NCBI RefSeq assembly: GCF_016648105.1
Contig: NZ_JACVVE010000019.1
Span: forward strand, 49,749 to 113,748
DNA: 64,000 bases
Origin: Pseudomonas sp. S31
GTDB lineage: Bacteria > Pseudomonadota > Gammaproteobacteria > Pseudomonadales > Pseudomonadaceae
Reading direction: 5' to 3'
Position numbers and translations under genes: made by a program. Within the stretch, counting starts at the first letter, position 1; every line of letters starts with the position of its first letter. Positions 7,918-15,452 of the stretch are shown in pieces. The notes under the pieces were generated by a model that ran no database searches, had not been told where the DNA came from, and worked only from the letters and a program-made list of their open reading frames with translations.

Positions 7918-9018
7918 TCAATAATCGATCCGCACATCCCCCTTCGGCACACTGCAGCACGACAGGATGTAGCCCTCGGCCTCGTCTTCCTCGGTAATCC
8001 CGCCGTTGTGCTCCATCTCCACTTCGCCGCCCAGCTTGAGCACCTTGCAGGTGCCGCAGATGCCCATGCCGCAGGCTTTGGGAATCATCAGGCCGACTTT
8101 CGCCGCCGCTGCGTGCACGGTTTCGCCCGGGGCCACGCGAATGCTCTTCTCGCTGCCGATGAACTCCACCAGGTTGAGGTCGGACACGTCCACTTCCGGC
8201 GCGTCGGCGGCCTGCTCGGCATGCTCTACCGCATCGGCCTTGGCTTCCGCCGGCGTCGCGCCGAACGATTCCTCGTGGTAGTTCTGCATGTCGAAGCCGA
8301 CCGCCTCGAGCATACGCTTGACCGCCGTCATGTACGGGGTCGGGCCGCAGCAGAAGATGGTGCGCTCCATGTAGTCCGGGGCGATCAGCTCCATCAATCG
8401 CTGGTTCAGATAGCCGCGGTAACCCGCCCAGGGCTCGCCCAGACCGTGCTTCTCGCAAATGATGTGCAGGCTGAAGTTGGGGATGCGCGAGGCCATCTGC
8501 TCCAGCTCGCGGTGGTAGATGATGTCCTTGGGCGAACGAGCGCTGTGCACGAACACCATGTCGACATTGGCATTGGTGTCGTAGAACCAGCGGGCCATGG
8601 ACATCACCGGGGTGATGCCGACGCCGCCCGAAAGGTAGAGCACCTTGCCGGCCGGGAAATCGATGGCGTTGAACAGCCCCACCGGCCCGTGCACTGGCAG
8701 CTCGGCGCCTTCGTGCATGGTGTCGTGGAGGAAGTTCGAGACCTGCCCGCCCGGCACCCGCTTCACCGTGATGGAAAAGCTGTACGGCACCGACGGTGAG
8801 CTGGAGATGGTGTAGGAACGCATCACCGGCTTGCCTTCGATCTCCAGCTCCAGGGTGACGAACTGCCCTGGCTTGAAGAAGAACATGATCGGCTGGTCGG
8901 CCATGAAGCAGAAGGTGCGCACGTCCCAGGTCTCCTGGATGACCTTGACGCAGCGCACGATGTGGCGGCCGTTGGCCCAGGTCTGGGTGCTGACCGGATT
9001 GAGGAAGGTATCGGACAT
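7918..9018 (-). CDS. gbcB: Glycine betaine demethylase, ferredoxin reductase component
   Basis: The protein has 366 residues. It feeds electrons from NAD(P)H to the Rieske oxygenase GbcA. Order of domains: FAD-binding barrel with RSYTISSSP (about 85-93), NAD-binding domain with LSGGVGITPVMSM and CCGPTPYM, then a C-terminal plant-type 2Fe-2S ferredoxin with CGMGICGTC and a fourth Cys in YILSCC. The start MSDTFLNPVS is chosen because the 23 codons upstream lie in the shared promoter region with gbcA. The gene is divergent from gbcA, with 294 bp between starts. Confidence 0.94.
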   Translation of the reverse strand: MSDTFLNPVSTQTWANGRHIVRCVKVIQETWDVRTFCFMADQPIMFFFKPGQFVTLELEIEGKPVMRSYTISSSPSVPYSFSITVKRVPGGQVSNFLHDTMHEGAELPVHGPVGLFNAIDFPAGKVLYLSGGVGITPVMSMARWFYDTNANVDMVFVHSARSPKDIIYHRELEQMASRIPNFSLHIICEKHGLGEPWAGYRGYLNQRLMELIAPDYMERTIFCCGPTPYMTAVKRMLEAVGFDMQNYHEESFGATPAEAKADAVEHAEQAADAPEVDVSDLNLVEFIGSEKSIRVAPGETVHAAAAKVGLMIPKACGMGICGTCKVLKLGGEVEMEHNGGITEEDEAEGYILSCCSVPKGDVRIDY

Positions 9019-9312
9019 GTTCTTCTCCAGCGGCCGACTATGGCCCTTTTTATGGCTCCGATAATGCGCAAGCCGAGGGCGGCACACATTCCTGCCAGCG
9101 ACATCGGCGTGCTTATCGCGACCAGCCCCGCGCTACAAGGGCTGGCGCGTCGTAATTCAAATCGGCCATGTCGCCCATGGATACGGTTCACGGCGTCTTC
9201 GGACGCACACTCCACCGCAAAACAACCTGCTGTTCGTTCGCAACAGCCTTGCGGCACCACAACAACGATTAGCCACCTTTTGCCGGCCGCACACGGCCCC
9301 GAGGAATACACG
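9019..9312. promoter_or_regulatory. gbcB-gbcA divergent promoter region
   Basis: This 294-bp spacer separates two divergent genes that must be co-expressed. By established knowledge in P. aeruginosa such promoters are activated by GbdR bound to glycine betaine or dimethylglycine. I could not assign an unambiguous GbdR site by eye. A GAGGAA ribosome-binding site lies just upstream of gbcA. Confidence 0.5.
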
Positions 9313-10605
9313 ATGGACGTCACCGCAACCCTGAGCCTGGGCGATCCACTGGAACCTGCACGCAAGGCCACCGCCGAGATGCTGCAGACCCGCGAGCGCA
9401 CCTACTCGCTGCCCCAGCCTTTCTACACCGACGAGCGTCTGTTCCAGATCGACATGCAGGAGATCTTCCACAAGGAATGGCTGATCGCCGGCATGACCTG
9501 CGAGATTCCGGCCAAGGGCAACTACATCACCCTGCAGATCGGCAAGAACCCGATCATCGTGGTGCGCGGCGCCGAGGGTAAGGTGCATGCCTTCCACAAC
9601 GTCTGCCGCCACCGTGGCTCGCGCCTGTGCGTGAGCGAAAAGGGCAAGGTGGCCAAGCTGGTCTGCCACTACCACCAGTGGACCTACGAGCTGGATGGTC
9701 GCCTGCTGTTCGCCGGCACCGAAATGGGCGCCGACTTCGACATGAAGGAGTACGGCCTGAAGCCGGTGAACGTGAAGGTCGCCGGTGGCTACATCTTCAT
9801 CAGCCTGGCGGAAAACCCACCGGCAATCGACGAGTTCCTGGCCACCCTGGACCACTACATGGAACCGTACGACATGGAAAACACCAAGGTGGCGGTACAG
9901 ACCACCTTGATGGAAAAGGCCAACTGGAAGCTGGTGCTGGAAAACAACCGCGAGTGCTACCACTGCTCCGGTTCACACCCAGAATTGCTGCAGACCCTGC
10001 TGGAGTGGGACGACACCAACGACCCACGCGCCGACCAGGCCTTCAAGGACCATGTGGCCGCTTCCGCCGCCGCCTGGGAAGCCGAGAAGATCCCGTACCT
10101 GCACAAGAGCCACGGCCTGCGTAACCGCATCGTGCGCATGCCGCTGCTCAAGGGCACCGTGTCGATGACCATGGACGGCAAGCAGGCCTGCCAGAAGCTG
10201 ATGGGCCGCATCAAGAACCCGGACCTGGGCTCGATGCGCATCCTGCACCTGCCGCACTCGTGGAACCACTGCATGGGCGACCACATGATCGTCTTCACCG
10301 TGTGGCCGATCAGCGCCCAGGAAACCATGGTCACCACCAAGTGGCTGGTGCACAAGGATGCGGTCGAAGGCGTGGACTACAACCCCGAGCACATGCGCAA
10401 GGTGTGGGACGCCACCAACGACCAGGACCGTCGCCTGGCCGAAGAGAACCAGCGCGGGATCAACTCCACCGCCTACCAGCCAGGCCCCTACTCGAAGACC
10501 TACGAGTTCGGCGTGGTCAACTTCATCGACTGGTACAGCCAGCGCGTGCTGGAGAACCTCGGTGCCGAGCCTGCGCCTTATCTCAAGGAAGTGACCGCGC
10601 AATAA
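9313..10605 (+). CDS. gbcA: Glycine betaine demethylase, Rieske oxygenase component
   Basis: The protein has 430 residues. It oxidatively removes one methyl group from glycine betaine, giving dimethylglycine and formaldehyde. The Rieske 2Fe-2S ligands are Cys98, His100, Cys118 and His121 (NVCRHRG and CHYHQW). Probable mononuclear iron ligands lie in NNRECYHCSGSHPEL (His217, His222) with a later Asp. The start MDVTATLSLG follows a GAGGAATACACG site; upstream in-frame codons fall in the intergenic spacer. A strong terminator follows at 10628-10657. Confidence 0.95.
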   Translation: MDVTATLSLGDPLEPARKATAEMLQTRERTYSLPQPFYTDERLFQIDMQEIFHKEWLIAGMTCEIPAKGNYITLQIGKNPIIVVRGAEGKVHAFHNVCRHRGSRLCVSEKGKVAKLVCHYHQWTYELDGRLLFAGTEMGADFDMKEYGLKPVNVKVAGGYIFISLAENPPAIDEFLATLDHYMEPYDMENTKVAVQTTLMEKANWKLVLENNRECYHCSGSHPELLQTLLEWDDTNDPRADQAFKDHVAASAAAWEAEKIPYLHKSHGLRNRIVRMPLLKGTVSMTMDGKQACQKLMGRIKNPDLGSMRILHLPHSWNHCMGDHMIVFTVWPISAQETMVTTKWLVHKDAVEGVDYNPEHMRKVWDATNDQDRRLAEENQRGINSTAYQPGPYSKTYEFGVVNFIDWYSQRVLENLGAEPAPYLKEVTAQ

Positions 10606-10627
10606 CCCCCCGCAGCGGCACAACAAC

Positions 10628-10657
10628 GCCACGGCTGATGCTTCAGCCGTGGCGTTT
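10628..10657 (+). terminator. Rho-independent terminator of gbcA
   Basis: The stem GCCACGGCTGA ... TCAGCCGTGGC has a 4-nt loop and is followed by GTTTT. It begins 23 nt after the gbcA stop. Confidence 0.85.
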
Positions 10658-11272
10658 TACATTGCAATCCAGAGCCTGCCAACAGGTTTTCCACAGGTTG
10701 TGAGCACTATCCCCGAACGTACGCAAACAACCTTCGTGTCCGGCCCCTGTACGTTTTTTGATCAAATCTACGAAAGCCACGATCTACCTGGCCTGCAGCC
10801 TCTATCGAACACCTTGTCCACAGATGAACCAACAGATTTTGTGAGCAGTGTGCGACAGGCACCTTTTTCCGCTGTGGATAAGCGATTCAACTCCCTGTAT
10901 CCACGGGATAAAGGCATTCTCACACGCAATCGATCATTTATTGATCAATATCTTGAAAGCCGCGCGAATAAAGGCCTGCAGAATTCGTCGAACATATTAT
11001 CCACAGAGCGACCAACAGCGATTGTGGGAAACCTGGCGACGTATCCGTGCCCACGCTGTGCAAGGACCACCGTTCGAACTGGTCGTTTTTCGATCAAAGG
11101 CTTACAGGCCTCATGATACGAGGGCTCGGGAGATGAGCGAACACTTTATCCACACCTTGGCAAACAGATTCAGTGGGCAAAAGTCGGGAAAGAAGGAGGT
11201 CTGTGGATTTGTGGCTGTGGAAGGGGTTCAGAAGGCTTGTGCAGGGGAGTTATACACAGATGACCGCCCAGA
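10658..11272. repeat. Non-coding 0.6-kb spacer with three degenerate direct repeats and DnaA-box-like sites
   Basis: No convincing gene is present. Three related units share CGAACA, then a TTATCCACA-like 9-mer, then CAACAGATT and GTG. The CGAACA elements start at 10806, 10989 and 11138. Each unit is preceded by TTTTTGATCAA or TTATTGATCAA (GATCAA at 10760, 10943 and about 11092). DnaA-box-like 9-mers lie at 10687, 10814, 10873 (minus), 10997, 11146 and 11250; those at 10873, 10997 and 11146 are perfect. A 155-codon open frame spans two units in phase but lacks a ribosome-binding site or known domain. Confidence 0.7.
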
Positions 11273-11300
11273 CCCTATCGCCGACCGGCCGGCGATAGGG
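11273..11300 (-). terminator. Hairpin at the end of the dgc operon
   Basis: CCCTATCGCCG pairs with CGGCGATAGGG immediately downstream of the etfB-like stop codon on the minus strand. The U-tract is weak. Confidence 0.6.
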
Positions 11301-11309
11301 CCGTGGGAT

Positions 11310-12080
11310 TCAGCGCAACACGCCCTCCTCCACCAGCAGCCTGAGAATCGCCTCCGCGCCTTCCTGTGGAGAAACGTCCTTCAGCACCTTGCCACCCCCA
11401 CCACTGGCCTTGGCCGTGGCAGCCTTCATCCGGTCGGCGCCGCTCTTGGCCTTGATCACCTTGAGCCGCTTGGGTCGTGGTCGCGCCGGTTGCAGCTCGG
11501 CCTCGGCCAGCAGTTCATCGTCGACGATGGCCACGTCGCGTGCTGCCAGCACACCCCGCCGGGCAGGCCCAAAGGCGCTCTGGCGCGGCTTGGGCGCGGC
11601 GTTATCCACAGTCGCCAGGAGCGGCAGGCGCACCTTCAGCCGCCGCCGCTGACCACGCGGAAGGGCCTGCAGTACCTGCGCCGTGCCGTTGTCGATCGAC
11701 TCCACCTCGGCGAGGCCCACGATCAACGGCCAGCCCAGCCTTTCCGCCAGCAGGAACGGCAACATACCCGACCCCTCACCGGTTTCCGCCTGGCTGCCAG
11801 CCAGCACCAACTGGGCCCCGGCATCGCGCAGGTAGTCGCCGAGCACGCCGAGCACATCGGCGCCCGCCGGCTGCTCCAGCACATCCAGGTGATCGAGGCC
11901 CATGCCCAGGTACGCGCGCAGCGCCTCCTCACGCGGATCGCCGGCGTGTACCACCTGCAAGTTATCCCCAGCCAGCTGCAAGCCCAGCTCCACGGCTCGG
12001 GCATCCTGTTCGGCGCGACGCGCGCGACCGGAACTGGGGTGGGCACCGATGGAAACCAGGCTGATGACTTTCGTACTCAT
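11310..12080 (-). CDS. Electron transfer flavoprotein beta subunit, dimethylglycine-pathway type
   Basis: The protein has 256 residues. It is the AMP-binding ETF beta subunit that, with the alpha subunit encoded upstream, should carry electrons from the dimethylglycine demethylase. The fold is recognisable from KVISLVSIGAHPSSGR at the N-terminus and the VLAGSQAETGEGSGMLPFLLA segment. Start: two in-phase ATGs lie at 12086 and 12080. The AAGG Shine-Dalgarno is about 8 nt from the second, so 12080 is preferred. It is divergent in sequence from housekeeping EtfB, as is usual for this locus. Confidence 0.85.
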   Translation of the reverse strand: MSTKVISLVSIGAHPSSGRARRAEQDARAVELGLQLAGDNLQVVHAGDPREEALRAYLGMGLDHLDVLEQPAGADVLGVLGDYLRDAGAQLVLAGSQAETGEGSGMLPFLLAERLGWPLIVGLAEVESIDNGTAQVLQALPRGQRRRLKVRLPLLATVDNAAPKPRQSAFGPARRGVLAARDVAIVDDELLAEAELQPARPRPKRLKVIKAKSGADRMKAATAKASGGGGKVLKDVSPQEGAEAILRLLVEEGVLR

Positions 12081-12090
12081 GCTCATGCCC

Positions 12091-13323
12091 TTATGCCGCG
12101 TCGCGCTGGCCGCCACTGCGGAAGTTTTCCACAGCCTCGATCAGCGCCTGGAGAATTGCCGAACTATCGCCAATCACCGACAGGTCGGCCCGTTTGATCA
12201 TGTCGCAGCCAGGGTCCATGTTGATCGCCACCACCTTGTCGCAGGCACCGATGCCTTGCAGGTGCTGGATCGCCCCGGAGATGCCCACCGCCACGTAGAC
12301 CCGCGCGGTGACCCAGGTACCGGTGGCACCCACCTGGCGGTTGCGCGGCATGAAGCCGTCGTCCACCGCCACCCGCGAAGCGCCCTCGGTGGCGCCGAGC
12401 GCCGCAGTGGCCTGGTGGTACAGGTCCCAGTCCTTGACACCGTTGCCGCCAGAGACGATGAACTCGGCCTCGGCCATGGCGATGGTGGCCGGATCCACCG
12501 CCACCGAGCCAAGGTCTTCGATGCGCGACAGGCTGCGTGCGACGCTTGTGGACAACTCCACCGGCAAGGCTTCGTGGCGAGTTTCGCTGACCGGTTCGGC
12601 GCACTCCGCCGCGCCCAGGATCAGCCGTGGCACGGCACGTTGCAGGTCTTGCTGGCCCGCGCCAGCGCGGCCGATGCACTGCCCATCCTTGACCTGCCAG
12701 ACACGCGTGGCCGGCCGCTCGCCCAGCGCCGCGCCCAGGCGCCGGCCGAGTTCGCCGCCACCGGTGCGGCTGTCGGGCAACAACCAGTGACGGGGAGCGA
12801 ACTGGTTATCCACAGCGCGCAGGCCCTGCACCAGTTGCTCCGGTGCATAACCCTGGTATTGCTCGCCGTCGAGGACCAGCAAGCGATCGACGCCGGCTGT
12901 GGAAAAGTGGCTTTCCTTGTGTTCGCCGAACACCACCGCCAGCACCGCACCATCGTTACCGGCCAGGCTGTGGGCCAGGCCGAGCAGGTCGCGGTCGTGG
13001 CTGCCGAGGCGGCCACCGACCATGTCCGGTACCACGGCGATGTAGAACGCAGGCATCGGCACCTGGTGCAGCGGCAACTGCACCTCGGCCGCCGCGCTGC
13101 GCCGCCCGCCGACAGCGGTGCCCTGCTGGGCCCCGCTGCGGTCGATACGCTTGATCCCGGCCGGGCCGATGAAGCCTGCCGCGATGGCATGGGGGTTCTT
13201 GCGGATGAGGCCGTGGGGGCCCATCCAGCGAGTCTGTTGCGTCTGCATGGCCGCATGCAGCGGATGCAGGCGGTTACGGGCGATCCACTCGGCGCGTGGG
13301 TCGCGGCGGATGATGTCGCTCAT
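12091..13323 (-). CDS. Electron transfer flavoprotein alpha subunit, dimethylglycine-pathway type
   Basis: The protein has 410 residues, longer than typical EtfA (about 310), with a roughly 90-residue N-terminal extension (MSDIIRRDPRAEWIARN). The C-terminal FAD-binding domain carries the diagnostic SGAIQHLQGIGACDKVVAIN and DLSVIGDSSAILQAL. It would pass electrons from DgcA to the DgcB iron-sulfur protein and on to the quinone pool. The start overlaps the dgcB stop by 1 nt, and the beta subunit follows 10 nt downstream. Confidence 0.88.
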   Translation of the reverse strand: MSDIIRRDPRAEWIARNRLHPLHAAMQTQQTRWMGPHGLIRKNPHAIAAGFIGPAGIKRIDRSGAQQGTAVGGRRSAAAEVQLPLHQVPMPAFYIAVVPDMVGGRLGSHDRDLLGLAHSLAGNDGAVLAVVFGEHKESHFSTAGVDRLLVLDGEQYQGYAPEQLVQGLRAVDNQFAPRHWLLPDSRTGGGELGRRLGAALGERPATRVWQVKDGQCIGRAGAGQQDLQRAVPRLILGAAECAEPVSETRHEALPVELSTSVARSLSRIEDLGSVAVDPATIAMAEAEFIVSGGNGVKDWDLYHQATAALGATEGASRVAVDDGFMPRNRQVGATGTWVTARVYVAVGISGAIQHLQGIGACDKVVAINMDPGCDMIKRADLSVIGDSSAILQALIEAVENFRSGGQRDAA

Positions 13324-15275
13324 CAGTGCACCTCCGCAGGTTCACGTTTAGCCGGTTGCGACTTTGCGGCCGCAGGGGTGTCTTCTTCGATCAGTACATC
13401 GGCGACCAGCTCGGCGAGGTCCTTGATCTGCGGGCGCGGTTCGACCACGCCTTCGAGCATCGCGGTGCACTGTGGGCAGCCCACCGCCACCAGCTCGGCC
13501 TCGGTCTCGCGGATGTCGTCCATGCGCATGTCGGGAATGCGCTGCTTGCCCGGGATGTCGGTGATCGGCGCACCGCCACCACCGCCGCAGCAACGGGAAC
13601 GGAAGCCCGAGCGCTGCATCTCGCGCACTTCGATGCCCAGCGCCTTGAGCACATCGCGCGGGGCTTCATATTCACCGTTGTAGCGGCCCAGGTAGCATGG
13701 GTCGTGGTAGGTGACGCTGCCGCCCTTGTGCTGGCCGAGGTTGAGCTTGTTGGCCGCGATCAGTTCGGCGATGTAGGTGCTGTGGTGTTGCACCTGATAG
13801 TCGCCGCCCAGGGCGCCGTACTCGTTCTTGAGCACATGGAAGCTGTGCGGGTCGCAGGTGACGATGCGCTGGAAGCTGTACTTGCCCAGGGTCTGGATGT
13901 TGCGCCTGGCCAACTGCTGGAAGGTCGCTTCGTCACCCAGCCGACGCGCCACGTCGCCGCTGTCGCGCTCTTCCAGGCCGAGCACGGCGAAGTCCACGCC
14001 GGAGGCCTTGAGCACTTTGACGAACGCGCGCAGGGTGCGCTGGTTGCGCATGTCGAAGGCACCATCGCCGACCCAGAACAGCACCTCGGTGGTTTTCACC
14101 TCCGCCAGCAGTTTCAGGTTGAGGTCGGCCGCCCAGTTCATCCGCCCGCCGGGAGCGAAGCCGCCTGGGTTGTCGGTGGCGATCAGGTTGTCCAGCACCT
14201 CGGCGCCCTTGTTCGGGGTCGCGCCCTTTTCCAGGGTCAGGTGACGGCGCATGTCGACGATGGCATCGACGTGCTCGATCATCATCGGGCACTCCTCGAC
14301 GCAGGCGCGGCATGTGGTGCACGACCACAGCGTTTCGGCATCGACCAGGCCATTGACGATCGGCTGGTGCGGGTGACCGCCGTGCTCGCCGATCGGCTTG
14401 CCAGGGTATGGGCTGCCGGCGAACTGCGCGTCGGTGCCACCGGCCAAGCCGATGACCATGTCCTGGATGAGTTTCTTCGGGTTCAGCGGCTGGCCAGCGG
14501 CGAACGCCGGGCACATGGCTTCACATTTGCCGCACTGCACGCAGGCATCGAAGCCGAGCAGTTGGTTCCAGGTGAAATCCACCGGTTTTTCCACGCCCAG
14601 CGGCGCGTTCGGGTCTTCCAGGTCCAGCGGCTTGAGGCCGGTGGAGCGGCCGCCGCCGAAACGTTCGGCGCGGCGATGCCAGGCCAGGTGCAGGGCACCG
14701 GCGAAGGCGTGCTTCATCGGCCCGCCCCAGGTCATGCCGAAGAACAGCTCGGACACGCCCCACAGCACGCCCAGGCCAAGCACACCGACCATCACCCAGC
14801 CACCGGTATTGGCCGGCAGGATGCCGGCGACCGGCAAGGTGGCGATGAAGAAGCTCGCGGCGAAAACCAGCAGGCTTTTCGGCAGGCGCATCCATGGGCC
14901 CTTGGACAGGCGCGAAGGTGGGTTCAGGCGGCGCTTGAAGACGAAGATGGCGCCACTGAACATGATCACCGTGGCCACCAGCAGGGCGTAGCCGAGGATC
15001 TTGCTCTGCAGCCCGAAGCCATGCACCAGGATCGCCAGCGCGGCCGACAGCACGAAGCCGCCTGCGGTGGCCACGTGGGTCTTGGACATGTACTTGTCGC
15101 GCTCGACCACATGGTGCAGGTCGACCAGATAGCGCCGCGGCATGGCCAGCAGGCCGCCGATCAGGTCGACCTTGCTTGGCCGGCCACGCCGCCACATGCG
15201 CACCCGGCGCAGGGCGCCGAGCACTGCCAGGCCAAGGGCAGCGAACAGCAGGATGGGTAGAAGGGTGTTCAACAT
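13323..15275 (-). CDS. dgcB: Dimethylglycine demethylase subunit: membrane iron-sulfur oxidoreductase
   Basis: The protein has 650 residues. The N-terminal part has several membrane helices (for example 2-22, 72-88, 93-113, 134-152 and 160-180). Two 4Fe-4S motifs follow: Cys245/248/251/255 (CVQCGKCEAMCP) and Cys319/322/325/329 (CTTCRACVEECP). Two CCG domains come next, with HDPCYLGR, RCCGGGGGAP and GCPQC. This is the glycolate-oxidase/heterodisulfide-reductase-like architecture that links a flavoprotein to quinones. The start MLNTLLPILL is preferred over an ATG five codons earlier. dgcA lies upstream across a REP pair. Confidence 0.92.
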   Translation of the reverse strand: MLNTLLPILLFAALGLAVLGALRRVRMWRRGRPSKVDLIGGLLAMPRRYLVDLHHVVERDKYMSKTHVATAGGFVLSAALAILVHGFGLQSKILGYALLVATVIMFSGAIFVFKRRLNPPSRLSKGPWMRLPKSLLVFAASFFIATLPVAGILPANTGGWVMVGVLGLGVLWGVSELFFGMTWGGPMKHAFAGALHLAWHRRAERFGGGRSTGLKPLDLEDPNAPLGVEKPVDFTWNQLLGFDACVQCGKCEAMCPAFAAGQPLNPKKLIQDMVIGLAGGTDAQFAGSPYPGKPIGEHGGHPHQPIVNGLVDAETLWSCTTCRACVEECPMMIEHVDAIVDMRRHLTLEKGATPNKGAEVLDNLIATDNPGGFAPGGRMNWAADLNLKLLAEVKTTEVLFWVGDGAFDMRNQRTLRAFVKVLKASGVDFAVLGLEERDSGDVARRLGDEATFQQLARRNIQTLGKYSFQRIVTCDPHSFHVLKNEYGALGGDYQVQHHSTYIAELIAANKLNLGQHKGGSVTYHDPCYLGRYNGEYEAPRDVLKALGIEVREMQRSGFRSRCCGGGGGAPITDIPGKQRIPDMRMDDIRETEAELVAVGCPQCTAMLEGVVEPRPQIKDLAELVADVLIEEDTPAAAKSQPAKREPAEVH

Positions 15276-15330
15276 GGGAGGCTCCCACAACAGCTGGATT
15301 CTTGCGCCACGCCCAAGGGCGGCGCGGACC

Positions 15331-15421
15331 CTGTAGGAGCGGGCTTACCCGCGAATGCGCCCGATCAGGCAACGGCGTTGTCAGTGCTGACGCATTCGCG
15401 GGTAAACCCGCTCCTACAGGG
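15331..15421. repeat. REP pair between dgcA and dgcB
   Basis: Facing palindromes CTGTAGGAGCGGGCTTACCC and GCGGGTAAACCCGCTCCTAC form a long potential hairpin inside the dgc operon. Confidence 0.88.
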
Positions 15422-15452
15422 GGCCAATCCCGCCTCTAGAGAGGCGGAGCGA

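Noticed and set aside
10649..11116. 155-codon frame through the DnaA-box repeat region
   Set aside because: The internal protein-level repeat is explained by the DNA repeat; there is no start site, and it begins inside the gbcA terminator.
10848..12197. 449-codon plus-strand frame over the repeat region and ETF beta gene
   Set aside because: It covers the antisense of the ETF gene and repeats, with no ribosome-binding site or domain.
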